The notes: a model not told the origin generated them from the letters alone. A DNA stretch of 8,780 bases from Lentisphaeria bacterium (GCA_028699735.1 JAQVUB010000077.1:1-8780); one strand, 5' to 3'. Shown: positions 1-6,850, numbered from the stretch's first letter. Numbers and translations are program-made.

Positions 1-405
1 GTCGCGGCTGAGCAACTTACGATAGAACCATTGGTTAGTCAGTGTTCAAATAGATGCATAACACAACAAGAGTCCTTTCCAACCAAGCCAGCAGACTTTT
101 ATAACCTGAACCTTCCACAAATCAATGCAAGCTTCGAGAATTTGTTGCGTCCAGGACAGTTTGATCCGCAATATCATTCGTTATATTTAAGGGTAAACAC
201 ATCAGGCGATTTTACGCTTGAAGTAACGATTCTTGGAAAGAATATTCTTCCTCTGAAAAAGTCATTCCACTTGAATGTGAAATACGAACCTTATAGTTTA
301 CCTGTGAACAAAATTGATTCCCTTTTTGAAGTCATTGCCGACGAGGATATTTATGTAAAGTTTCGGCGAGGTGAATTTGAGAATAGAGAGACTGAAAATG
401 AGTAA
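1..405 (+). CDS. Unrecognised protein, 3' part only, overlaps hsdR
   Basis: The reading frame is open from the first base of the window and ends at TAA 403-405, so this is the C-terminal 134 residues of a longer protein whose start lies outside. A TTG at 31 is in frame but has no obvious ribosome binding site and is unlikely to be the true start. I do not recognise the family. The visible part has no transmembrane segment and no clear catalytic motif. It has alternating hydrophobic stretches (for example LYLRVNTSGDFTLEVTIL) that suggest beta strands, and an acidic tail (ENRETENE). GC is about 36% in sampled lines, well below hsdR. Its last 8 bases overlap the hsdR start, so translation of the two is probably coupled. 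By position it may be an accessory gene of the restriction system, or the end of a specificity or regulatory gene; I see no HsdS signature. The coding call is good; the function is unknown. Confidence 0.7.
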   Translation, partial: VAAEQLTIEPLVSQCSNRCITQQESFPTKPADFYNLNLPQINASFENLLRPGQFDPQYHSLYLRVNTSGDFTLEVTILGKNILPLKKSFHLNVKYEPYSLPVNKIDSLFEVIADEDIYVKFRRGEFENRETENE

Positions 406-3400
406 TTTGGATCACACGATATTCAATGAGCGTCCGGAGTCGCAGGATCGGGCGATAGAGGAGTTGCGCTCGATGGGGTATGCTTATGTCCCGCGGGCTC
501 AAGCCGAGGCCAAACGCGGTTCTCTTGGCAAGGTTCTGTTTTCTGATGAACTGCGTAAGTTCTTAGGTTCGCAGACTTTCAATTACCGTGAAAAGCGGAC
601 AGCGTTTTCCGAACGTTCCATCCATGCCGCCATTTGCGACCTTGATGTGACGCTCGAGCGCGGTTTGCTGGCCGCGTCAAAAAGCATTTACGACATGCTG
701 CTGCTCGGGCGAAGCTATGAAGAAAGTCTCTTTGACGGCGCAAAACAATCCTTCGACCTCCCCTTTATCGACTGGGAACACCCCGAACGCAATATCTGGC
801 AGGTCACCGATGAATTTTCCGTTGAACGCGACAATGGCAAGTTCGCCCGACCCGATATCGTTCTCCTCGTCAATGGCATTCCGCTGGTCGTGATCGAATG
901 CAAAAAATCCAGTGTTGATGTGGCCGAAGGCATCCGTCAAAATGTCCGCAACTGGCAGCCGGATTATATTCCACACCTTTTCAAGTTTGCCCAGCTGGTC
1001 GTCGCCATGAACCCCAATGACGTCCGCTATGCCACCTGCGGCACCACCGCTGAATTCTATGCGAAGTGGCAGGAGGAAGAGGGCAAATGGCTTGACGAAA
1101 CCGTTCGCAGACATATTCGCGATAATAATCCGACCGTTCAGGATCGCAATATCGTTTCACTGTTTTCGCGGGAACGTCTGCTCAATCTGATTCGCTACTA
1201 TGTTCTCTATGACAACGGCATCAAGAAAATCGCCCGTTATCAGCAGTATTTCGGGGTTGAAAACATCATGCGCCGCATCAAGCGTCAGGATAAAAAAGGC
1301 ACGTCCAATGGCGTTATCTGGCATACGCAGGGCAGCGGCAAGTCGTTGACCATGGTCATGCTGACCAAACGCGTCATGGCCGATCCGGAAATGTCCCGGG
1401 CGCGGTTTGTGCTGGTCTGCGACCGCGTCAATCTGGTCAAGCAGCTGCGGGACAATTTCATCAGGTCCGGACTGAAGCCGGTTCAGGCCACCACCGGGCG
1501 TGGTCTGATCTCGCTCCTGGAGGATCAGGGCAATGGCATCATTACCACTACCATCAACAAGTATGAAACCGCCGCCAAATCCCGTGCCAGGATCACCGAT
1601 GAAAATATCATCCTTCTTGTCGATGAAAGCCACCGTTCGCACACGGGCGAATTGCATAACTTCATGAACGAAGTTCTCCCCAATGCCACCATGATCGGTT
1701 TCACCGGCACTCCCCTTATGCGGCAAGACCAGCTCTCAACCTACAGCAAGTTTGGTCCATTGATCGGCCAGCCCTATAAGTTCGCCGATGGCATCCGCGA
1801 CGGGGTCATCGTGCCGCTGGTGTATGAAGGACGTATGGTTGACCAGAATCTCTCCAGCCCGCAGATTGACGAGTATTTGCAGCGGATTCTTGAACCATTG
1901 ACCGATGAGCAAAAAGAGGATCTGCGGCAAAAATGGAGCCGTTTTCTGCCACTGGCGCAGACTGATCAGCGTCTTTCCATGATCGCATTCGACATTCATC
2001 ATCATTTTCTGACCTACTGCAAGCCCCGCGGCTTCAAAGCGATCATTACCGCCAGTTCGCGCGCCTGCGCCATTGAACTGCAGGACAGGATCAATTCCCT
2101 GGGCGGTGTGCGCGTCGCAGCATTAATCTGCCCCGAGAACACTCCTGACGGCGAAGAAAGCGAACTCTCTTCTCAAGACAAAAAGAAAATCCGCACTTTC
2201 TTCAAAGAGAAAGTCGAACCTCGCTTCGGAGCCAATAATTACGATGCTTACGAAGAATGGGTAAGAAACAATATCAACGGCGGCGACGATCTCGATATTG
2301 TCGCCGTCAAAGATATGCTGCTGACTGGCTTTGATGCCCCTCCCCTGGGAGTTCTTTACGTCGACAAATCCATGAAAGAGCATACGCTTCTTCAGGCCAT
2401 TGCCCGTGTGAACCGGATTTATCCGGGCAAAGATTTCGGCCTGATCGTCGATTATTTCGGCATCTTCGGCAAACTCAATATCGCGCTGGAGCTATACAAT
2501 AATCAAGAAAACGCCGCTGTTGCCGGACTGAACGATTTCGAAAGCAAAGATTTAGACCAGTCTTTGAGCAATGCGGCCGCAAAACGGGACGAATTGCTGG
2601 CCAGCCACAAAAAACTGTTAGCAATTTTTGACGGTCTGGAAATCGACATCCACAATCCGCGCGCGTGTCAGAATGTCTTTGCGGAAGAGGACAATCCCGG
2701 AGCCAAGGAGTTGCGCAAGGATTTTTACGAACGCCTTCATGCTTTCTCGCGCCTGATGGTACTGGCCATGGGGAGTTATAACCTCTACAAAGCCGTCGGC
2801 TTCGAGCAAATGCAATCCCTCAAGAGCGACTTGCTGTTTTTCCAGAAACTTCGCGTTTCTCTTGAGCTGATTCATGGCGGAAAAGTGGATTTCGCAAAAT
2901 ATGAAGACGGCATCCGCAGTTTACTCAACACCTTTGTCACGTCAGCGCCAGTTGCTCAGAAGGTCGAACCGGTCATGATTCATGACACAGAGGCGATGGA
3001 TAAACAGCTCATGGAGTTGGACGGCGGGAAAGCCAAGGCCGCCTACATCAAGACCAGGCTGGTGGCCGAACTGGAAGCCAAACGCTATGAAGACCCTTTG
3101 CGCTACAAGAAATTCTCCGAACGTATCCGGCAAACACTGGATGAATATCGGGAACAGCGCGACGAAAACGTCTATTTTGAAAGAATGAGGCAGATCGCCG
3201 ATGATTTCCGTCAAGGCTACACAGGCAATCATTATCCGGTCAGCATTGAAAATGACAACGATGCCAAGGCCTTTTACGGAATTGTTTCCGACGTTCTCGG
3301 AAAATATGGTGATTTGAGTGATTCGGAAAGCGACGAAGCTGTCGGGCAACTCGCCGTTGACATCAATTCCGCGATTAAATCTCTGGCACGTGTCGACTGG

Positions 3401-3550
3401 CGGCACAACAATGCCATTCATAAGAATATGACGCAGGCAATTGAAGATTTGCTATGGGATTTTTCGGACAATCATCATTTGGAATTGCCGGAAGAGGAAT
3501 TGGACAAGATGCTCGAAAGCACTAAAAAAACCGCTCTTAGCAGGTATTGA
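398..3550 (+). CDS. hsdR: Type I restriction enzyme, R (motor/nuclease) subunit HsdR
   Basis: HsdR is the subunit of the type I restriction complex (R2M2S) that translocates DNA using ATP and cuts unmethylated DNA. The 1050-residue product has the full layout. An N-terminal PD-(D/E)xK nuclease shows D153 in RPDIVLLVNG and E167-C-K169, the same spacing as the EcoR124I catalytic triad D151/E165/K167. An SF2 helicase motor follows: Walker A GSGKS at 312-316, motif II DESH at 409-412, FTGTP at about 435-439, LLTGFDAP at about 641-648, and the arginine-finger motif QAIARVNR at 666-673. A C-terminal helical region (DUF3387-like) ends the protein. Length is normal for the family and no frameshift is seen. 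ATG 398 is chosen over an in-frame GTG at 371 because AGAGAG (385-390) lies 7 nt before it. It overlaps the preceding gene by 8 bases. HsdM and HsdS, needed for activity, are not in the window. Confidence 0.96.
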   Translation: MSNLDHTIFNERPESQDRAIEELRSMGYAYVPRAQAEAKRGSLGKVLFSDELRKFLGSQTFNYREKRTAFSERSIHAAICDLDVTLERGLLAASKSIYDMLLLGRSYEESLFDGAKQSFDLPFIDWEHPERNIWQVTDEFSVERDNGKFARPDIVLLVNGIPLVVIECKKSSVDVAEGIRQNVRNWQPDYIPHLFKFAQLVVAMNPNDVRYATCGTTAEFYAKWQEEEGKWLDETVRRHIRDNNPTVQDRNIVSLFSRERLLNLIRYYVLYDNGIKKIARYQQYFGVENIMRRIKRQDKKGTSNGVIWHTQGSGKSLTMVMLTKRVMADPEMSRARFVLVCDRVNLVKQLRDNFIRSGLKPVQATTGRGLISLLEDQGNGIITTTINKYETAAKSRARITDENIILLVDESHRSHTGELHNFMNEVLPNATMIGFTGTPLMRQDQLSTYSKFGPLIGQPYKFADGIRDGVIVPLVYEGRMVDQNLSSPQIDEYLQRILEPLTDEQKEDLRQKWSRFLPLAQTDQRLSMIAFDIHHHFLTYCKPRGFKAIITASSRACAIELQDRINSLGGVRVAALICPENTPDGEESELSSQDKKKIRTFFKEKVEPRFGANNYDAYEEWVRNNINGGDDLDIVAVKDMLLTGFDAPPLGVLYVDKSMKEHTLLQAIARVNRIYPGKDFGLIVDYFGIFGKLNIALELYNNQENAAVAGLNDFESKDLDQSLSNAAAKRDELLASHKKLLAIFDGLEIDIHNPRACQNVFAEEDNPGAKELRKDFYERLHAFSRLMVLAMGSYNLYKAVGFEQMQSLKSDLLFFQKLRVSLELIHGGKVDFAKYEDGIRSLLNTFVTSAPVAQKVEPVMIHDTEAMDKQLMELDGGKAKAAYIKTRLVAELEAKRYEDPLRYKKFSERIRQTLDEYREQRDENVYFERMRQIADDFRQGYTGNHYPVSIENDNDAKAFYGIVSDVLGKYGDLSDSESDEAVGQLAVDINSAIKSLARVDWRHNNAIHKNMTQAIEDLLWDFSDNHHLELPEEELDKMLESTKKTALSRY

Positions 3551-3552
3551 GA

Positions 3553-4269
3553 ATGGTTTATCAGATCAATACAGTTTTTGGAACGGTGCCGGTTTCCGTT
3601 TTCGTCAAGGAAATAAAATCTATCCGGCTGAAGGTATTTCCATCCGGAGAAATCCGCCTTTCTGCTCCTCCGGGGACGCCGGATCATTTCATCCGTGATC
3701 TTCTTGAAAAGAAACGAAGCTGGGTGAATAAACAGTTGGAATGTTTCAAACAAACGGAAGGCATCGAAAAGGAAGACACCATCCGAACCGGTACTTCAAC
3801 CCGGATTCTGGGACGGCAATTGGTCATAAAAATTGTTGAGGAAAGACAAAAGCGCATTGTCCGCGACGATTTGAAGCTTTTGATCTATACTCCCAATGTA
3901 AACGATCAGGAAGACATAGACCGCCAATTCATCAACTGGTGGCAGAAAAATTCAAAACAATATTTTCAGCAACAGATCGCCCGAATTTTTCCAATTGTCG
4001 AAAAACACGGTGTAGCCAAACCCGAATTGGTCGTCAGAAGAATGCAGACCTTATGGGGAAGCTGCAGTCGCAAAAAAGGTATTGTGAATTTGAATTACTA
4101 TCTCTACAAAGCTCCCGTCGCTTGTATTGAATATGTTATTCTTCATGAGCTGATACACTTTCTCTATCCTCGGCATGACCGAAACTTTTTGGACTTTTTG
4201 ACCATCCACATGCCGGATTGGGAAGAACGCAAACGTCTTCTGGATTTTGAAATTGTACTTGGCGTGTAA
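3553..4269 (+). CDS. YgjP/DUF45-type zinc metallopeptidase (M48-like) linked to hsdR
   Basis: This is a 238-residue protein of the YgjP/DUF45 (SprT-like, M48-like) family. The C-terminal half carries the family signature: LWGSCSRKKGIVNLNYYL, then the zinc motif HELIH (H198, E199, H202), a third likely ligand H208 in PRHDRNF, and the family ending MPDWEERKRLL. The N-terminal half (IRLKVFPSGEIRLSAPPG) matches the usual beta-rich start. No signal peptide or membrane segment is seen, so it should act in the cytoplasm. ATG 3553 lies 2 nt after the hsdR stop. A TTG at 3547 would overlap hsdR, but the only purine-rich site, AGG 3542-3544, suits the ATG better. Genes of this family are often found directly after hsdR in type I systems. 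A role in turning over or controlling the R subunit is an inference, not shown. GC (about 41% in sampled lines) is lower than in hsdR. Confidence 0.9.
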   Translation: MVYQINTVFGTVPVSVFVKEIKSIRLKVFPSGEIRLSAPPGTPDHFIRDLLEKKRSWVNKQLECFKQTEGIEKEDTIRTGTSTRILGRQLVIKIVEERQKRIVRDDLKLLIYTPNVNDQEDIDRQFINWWQKNSKQYFQQQIARIFPIVEKHGVAKPELVVRRMQTLWGSCSRKKGIVNLNYYLYKAPVACIEYVILHELIHFLYPRHDRNFLDFLTIHMPDWEERKRLLDFEIVLGV

Positions 4270-4353
4270 ACAAGCAGGGCCTTTACGTCTGCTGAAAATT
4301 CTGGACGAACCCCCAATTGAAAAAGTAATACGTCAGATGAAGTCGGGTGGCAG

Positions 4354-4388
4354 TGGTTTTTAACAACAAAAGACACGAACGGACTTGG
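4354..4388 (+). repeat. A-rich repeat, copy A (direct orientation)
   Basis: The sequence TTAACAACAAAAGACAC at 4360-4376 is identical over 17 nt to the reverse complement of the right arm at 4732-4748. Similarity continues more loosely (GAACGGACTTG against AAAAAGACCCG). It is preceded by GGTGGCAGTGGTTTT, which resembles the flank of the other copies. It looks like a further, partly decayed copy of the same repeat, placed just outside the inverted pair and in the same direction as the left arm. Confidence 0.65.
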
Positions 4389-4395
4389 GGTGGAC

Positions 4396-4455
4396 TGGCG
4401 TCCACAACCTATTTTTTACAACGAAAAAACACAAAAAGACTCGAAAATTTTAAAA
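4396..4455 (+). repeat. A-rich repeat, copy B: left inverted arm
   Basis: This arm reads in short blocks TCCACAACC (4401-4409), ACAACG (4418-4423), ACACAAAAAGACTCG (4429-4443) and AAAATTTTA (4444-4452). Read on the opposite strand, the right arm gives ATCCACAGCCC, ACAAC, ACACAAAAAGACCCG and AAAATTTTA in the same order with small gaps. The pair therefore forms imperfect inverted arms of about 55-60 nt with roughly 250 nt between them. The alignment was made by eye. Confidence 0.7.
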
Positions 4456-4524
4456 GGTTGTTGCGTTGAGGTAAGAGATCGCTTAGCAAAATTACATGCG
4501 TGTACCTTTAACCCTATGGGTAAT

Positions 4525-4579
4525 TTCCCTCCTTGTCGTCTCCGTCGGAGGGAATATGGAGCGCCGGCGTCTCGCCGGC
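4525..4579. repeat. Two adjacent perfect hairpins (REP-like core)
   Basis: Stem 1 is TTCCCTCC 4525-4532 with GGAGGGAA 4547-4554, 8 bp, with a 14-nt loop. Stem 2 is GCCGGCG 4563-4569 with CGCCGGC 4573-4579, 7 bp, GC only, with a 3-nt TCT loop. The two are 8 nt apart. The segment GGAGCGCCGGCGTC plus CGCCGGC resembles dispersed GC palindromes I associate with Verrucomicrobia, Lentisphaerae and Planctomycetes genomes. Neither stem is followed by a T-run, so these are not simple terminators. They lie within the interval enclosed by the inverted A-rich arms. Confidence 0.65.
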
Positions 4580-4710
4580 ATCGGCTTCGCGGTTCGCTTT
4601 CATCACCTCAAACCAAAAACCCAAAAGAATTCTCGAAAATGAGAAAGCAACTCAAGGCAAGAAATTTCATGGGAAGCGGCTTTGACCGCGAGAATGCGTT
4701 GTTCATTCCA

Positions 4711-4770
4711 TAAAATTTTTTCGGGTCTTTTTGTGTCTTTTGTTGTTAACAAAAGGGCTGTGGATGCCCG
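4711..4770 (-). repeat. A-rich repeat, copy C: right inverted arm with internal hairpin
   Basis: This is the inverted partner of the arm at 4396-4455. It carries GTCTTTTTGTGT (4725-4736), the complement of ACACAAAAAGAC in copies B and C. It also contains its own perfect 8-bp stem, CTTTTGTT 4737-4744 and AACAAAAG 4748-4755 with a GTT loop. It ends in CTGTGGAT (4758-4765), the counterpart of GTCCACA at the outer end of the left arm. The inner T-run and AAAATTTT block lie next to the core region. Confidence 0.7.
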
Positions 4771-4806
4771 CCCGCCCCATGCCTATTCATCTTGAACCTG
4801 CAGCTG

Positions 4807-6081
4807 TCAATCCTTTAGACAACCAATTGGAACGACATAGACTCTGTCTTTTCTGCGGTATGCATAATCCCCTGTTCCGGTTAAAACCATCATAAATGAG
4901 ACGGACTTCATCTTGCCGGTGTCAATCTTGGAGGAAAGTGCGAGCAGACTTTCGGCTCCTTCTGAAATCAGTCTATCGCCCCCTAATTTGATTTCGACCA
5001 ATCCGTATGAGCCGTTGCGCAGATGGATGACGGCATCGCATTCCAATCCGGATTTGTCGCGATAATGATAGACCTGTCCCCCCATGGAATCGGAAAACAC
5101 GCGAAGATCCCTTACGCACATCGTTTCAAACAGCAGTCCAAATGTATTTAAATCGGAAATCAAATCCGCAGGACCAAGTCCGAGTGCTGCGGTGGCGATA
5201 GAGGGATCGACAAAATATCTGGTGTCAGATGTGCGTATGGCTGTTTTTGAGCGTAAATTGGGATTCCATGCATTCATGTCCTCGATGACAAAAATCTTTT
5301 TCAATGCGTTGAGGTAAGAAAGCAAAGTGTCGTAATCCAGCGTTGCGACGTCATTGTTCTTGATGTCATCGCAAATGACGGTGTTGGCCGCCTGGGTTCC
5401 TTGATGACGGGCATAGGAACGCATGAAACGTTTTACCCGCTCCGGTTCCCGCGCGACGCCGTCAACGCGCGATGCATCGGTATTTACAACAGCATCGTAG
5501 TAATCAAAGGCCTGTTCCAATGCCACATCGTCAGGTAACGACACTGCGCGCGGCCAGCCTCCACGGCAGGTTAAAAATGCCAAACGGTCAAAATTCAATT
5601 CACTGTTTCCGGAAAGAGCAGCGGGAGAGGAAAACAACTCTTTCAAGCTGACGCTTCCGTTGGACTCTCCTGATTCGTAGAGGCTCATGGGGCGCATCCG
5701 GAGCCACGCAAAGCGGCCTGTGCCTGTATGGCGGACAGATTCCATGGATGGAGGCACTGCCGACCCGGTTAAAATAAACTGCCCCATTTCGTCGCGATGA
5801 TCCACTTCAAAACGCACGGCATCCCAAAGTTTTGGAGCGATTTGCCATTCGTCGAGCAGTCTTGGCACATTTCCTTGCAGCAATCTTTGCGGATTGATGT
5901 CAGCCAAAGTCAAATACTGCTCGACCCTTTCCGGATCGCTCATATATAAAACACTTTGGGCGATCTGTTCAGCGGTTGTGGTTTTTCCGCACCACTTGGC
6001 TCCTTCAATCAAAACCGCACCTTTCCCCGCAAGTTTTTTAGCAAGGACAGCATCCGCAATACGGCGTCTGTAGTTTTTCAT
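4807..6081 (-). CDS. AAA_14/DUF4143-family ATPase
   Basis: This 424-residue protein belongs to the widespread AAA_14 + DUF4143 ATP-binding family, whose cellular role is mostly unknown. Near the N-terminus, VLIEGAKWCGKTTTAEQ contains Walker A (G27-T34). RLLDEWQ gives Walker B (D77, E78), and LTGSA (T105-S107) is the usual sensor-like strand. The middle is a helical DUF4143 region. The C-terminus has a PD-(D/E)xK-like pattern: ECDAVIHL (E347, D349) then VEIKLGG (E363, K365). This pattern is common in the family, and nuclease activity is not established. Family members usually begin just before the RRIAD motif, which fits ATG 6081-6079 with GGAG 11 nt upstream. In-frame ATGs at 6102 and 6132 would add 7 or 17 residues, but neither has a good ribosome binding site. 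It stands alone and points toward the restriction operon. It is probably cytoplasmic, as no signal or membrane segment is seen. Such genes are often gained by transfer. Confidence 0.92.
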   Translation of the reverse strand: MKNYRRRIADAVLAKKLAGKGAVLIEGAKWCGKTTTAEQIAQSVLYMSDPERVEQYLTLADINPQRLLQGNVPRLLDEWQIAPKLWDAVRFEVDHRDEMGQFILTGSAVPPSMESVRHTGTGRFAWLRMRPMSLYESGESNGSVSLKELFSSPAALSGNSELNFDRLAFLTCRGGWPRAVSLPDDVALEQAFDYYDAVVNTDASRVDGVAREPERVKRFMRSYARHQGTQAANTVICDDIKNNDVATLDYDTLLSYLNALKKIFVIEDMNAWNPNLRSKTAIRTSDTRYFVDPSIATAALGLGPADLISDLNTFGLLFETMCVRDLRVFSDSMGGQVYHYRDKSGLECDAVIHLRNGSYGLVEIKLGGDRLISEGAESLLALSSKIDTGKMKSVSFMMVLTGTGDYAYRRKDRVYVVPIGCLKD

Positions 6082-6157
6082 TGGCTTTGAAACTCCATAC
6101 ATCGAGTGATGAATCTCAATATACGATAGCATCGGAAAAACGCTGTTTCAAGTCAAA

Positions 6158-6217
6158 TTCGGCAACTTGGCATTAAATCGTTCGGCAACTTGGCATTAAA
6201 TCGTTCGGCAACTTGGC
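6158..6217 (-). repeat. 23-nt tandem repeat, 2.6 copies, upstream of the ATPase gene
   Basis: Two perfect 23-nt units (6158-6180 and 6181-6203) and a third partial unit of 14 nt (6204-6217) abut with no spacer. Each unit begins TTCGGCAACTTGGC and, when complete, ends ATTAAATCG. A further isolated GGCAACTT occurs at 6284-6291. The array lies 25-85 nt before the possible ATPase starts, in the 5' leader or promoter region. On the ATPase strand the array contains TTGAAG followed 16 nt later by TTTAAT, a loose -35/-10 pair. It could bind a regulator repeatedly or be a neutral slippage repeat. The rest of 6133-6308 shows no gene, only a short CTTGACAAG palindrome at 6257-6265. Confidence 0.9.
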
Positions 6218-6308
6218 TTCAACGGTCTTATTTTAGAGATAATTATTCCATGAAAACTTGACAAGACGTATTTTCTGGGGAATGGCAACTTTTAACAGCT
6301 GGAATGGA

Positions 6309-6812
6309 TCACCATGCGTTGCGGATCAGGCGTGCGGTGTCATCGAGGGCTTCGGGGACGCAGCGCGGGCCATCGAGCACGGGCATGAAATTGGTGTCGC
6401 CGACCCAGCGCGGCACAACATGGCCGTGAATATGGTCTTTGACTCCGGCTCCGGCGGCGGCTCCGATATTGAAGCCGATATTGTATCCGGCGGGGTGCAT
6501 CAGGCGGTCGAGGACTTCCTGGGACTTGAGCAGCAGTTCGCTGATTTCCTGCAGTTCCTCGGGTTCGAGCAGGGTCATTGCGGAAAGATGCCGGTAGGGT
6601 GCCACGAGCAGATGTCCGGAATTATAAGGGAAGTCATTGAGCAAGACAAAAGCTCGTTTTCCTTTGAAGACGACATGATCCTGCTCGCAATCCCGTTTTG
6701 CCTTTTTGCAGAAAAAGCAGGTATCCGGTTTATGTCCGCGAATGTACTCGATCCGCCAGGGAGCCCATAAGGGTCTTTGTACAGTCGGTTGGTTTTCGTT
6801 GGATTCCGGCAT
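6309..6812 (-). CDS. HIT-family nucleotide hydrolase/phosphorylase (Ap4A phosphorylase-like)
   Basis: This 167-residue protein belongs to the histidine-triad superfamily, which acts on the alpha-phosphate of nucleotides. The triad is DHIHGHVVPRW with H127, H129 (expected nucleophile) and H131. Upstream are the LWAPWRIEYI start typical of bacterial Ap4A-phosphorylase-like HIT proteins, a CFFC pair (C32, C35) that with other residues may bind zinc, and NDFPYNSGHLLVAPYRH, the usual nucleotide-pocket strand and helix. The likely substrate is a dinucleoside polyphosphate such as Ap4A, by family resemblance only. ATG 6812-6810 is preferred because AAAGGAG (6825-6819) lies 6 nt before it. An upstream in-frame TTG at 6845 would start inside the terminator stem. 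It follows pckG on the same strand but is separated from it by a strong terminator, so it probably has its own promoter or depends on read-through. The cytoplasm is the likely location. Confidence 0.93.
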   Translation of the reverse strand: MPESNENQPTVQRPLWAPWRIEYIRGHKPDTCFFCKKAKRDCEQDHVVFKGKRAFVLLNDFPYNSGHLLVAPYRHLSAMTLLEPEELQEISELLLKSQEVLDRLMHPAGYNIGFNIGAAAGAGVKDHIHGHVVPRWVGDTNFMPVLDGPRCVPEALDDTARLIRNAW

Positions 6813-6818
6813 TCTTGA

Positions 6819-6850
6819 CTCCTTTGGCTGAATAAAAAGCCCCAAAGGAG
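6819..6850 (-). promoter_or_regulatory. Alternative hairpin that would hide the HIT gene's ribosome binding site
   Basis: On the - strand RNA, CUCCUUUGG (6850 to 6842) is perfectly complementary over 9 bp to CCAAAGGAG (6827 to 6819), which contains the HIT gene's Shine-Dalgarno GGAG. The loop is 14 nt and includes the U-rich tract. The first segment is also the 3' arm of the intrinsic terminator, so the two structures exclude each other. The complementarity is certain from the sequence; a regulatory role is inference. Confidence 0.5.

Larger units (their letters stand above)
4270..4806. other. 537-nt convergent intergenic region with repeats, no credible gene
   Basis: This stretch separates the + strand restriction operon from the - strand genes. 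It contains three copies of an A-rich repeat and two GC-rich hairpins (entered separately). A 107-codon frame at 4390-4713 runs straight through these repeats and is rejected as a gene. No strong terminator follows the metallopeptidase: AGCAG 4273-4277 and CTGCT 4289-4293 could form a weak 5-bp stem, but no T-run follows. An 8-bp perfect stem, CTTTTGTT 4737-4744 with AACAAAAG 4748-4755 around a GTT loop, sits inside the right repeat arm. It could slow transcription from either side, but it is A/T-rich and is not a convincing intrinsic terminator. Confidence 0.75.

Noticed and set aside
371..397. GTG at 371 as the hsdR start
   Set aside because: It would lengthen the overlap with the preceding gene and lacks a well-placed ribosome binding site. 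ATG 398 has AGAGAG 7 nt upstream.
4273..4293. Terminator after the metallopeptidase gene
   Set aside because: The stem is only 5 bp with an 11-nt loop, and the following sequence is GAAAATTC rather than a T-run.
4390..4713. A 107-codon open frame between the two gene groups
   Set aside because: It reads through the A-rich repeat arm and both GC hairpins, starts without a ribosome binding site, and its product is low-complexity and unlike any family I know.
6158..6217. CRISPR array
   Set aside because: The units abut directly with no spacers, there are fewer than three full units, and no cas genes are present.
6257..6265. CTTGACAAG as a promoter -35 or operator
   Set aside because: It contains TTGACA on the + strand, but no -10 lies at suitable spacing and no + strand gene follows. 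The 4-bp half-sites are too short to support an operator.
6258..6770. A 170-codon open frame on the + strand
   Set aside because: It is antisense to the HIT gene, which has an intact histidine triad and a strong ribosome binding site.
6813..6845. TTG at 6845 as the HIT gene start
   Set aside because: It falls inside the terminator stem and would place the clear AAAGGAG ribosome binding site within the coding sequence.
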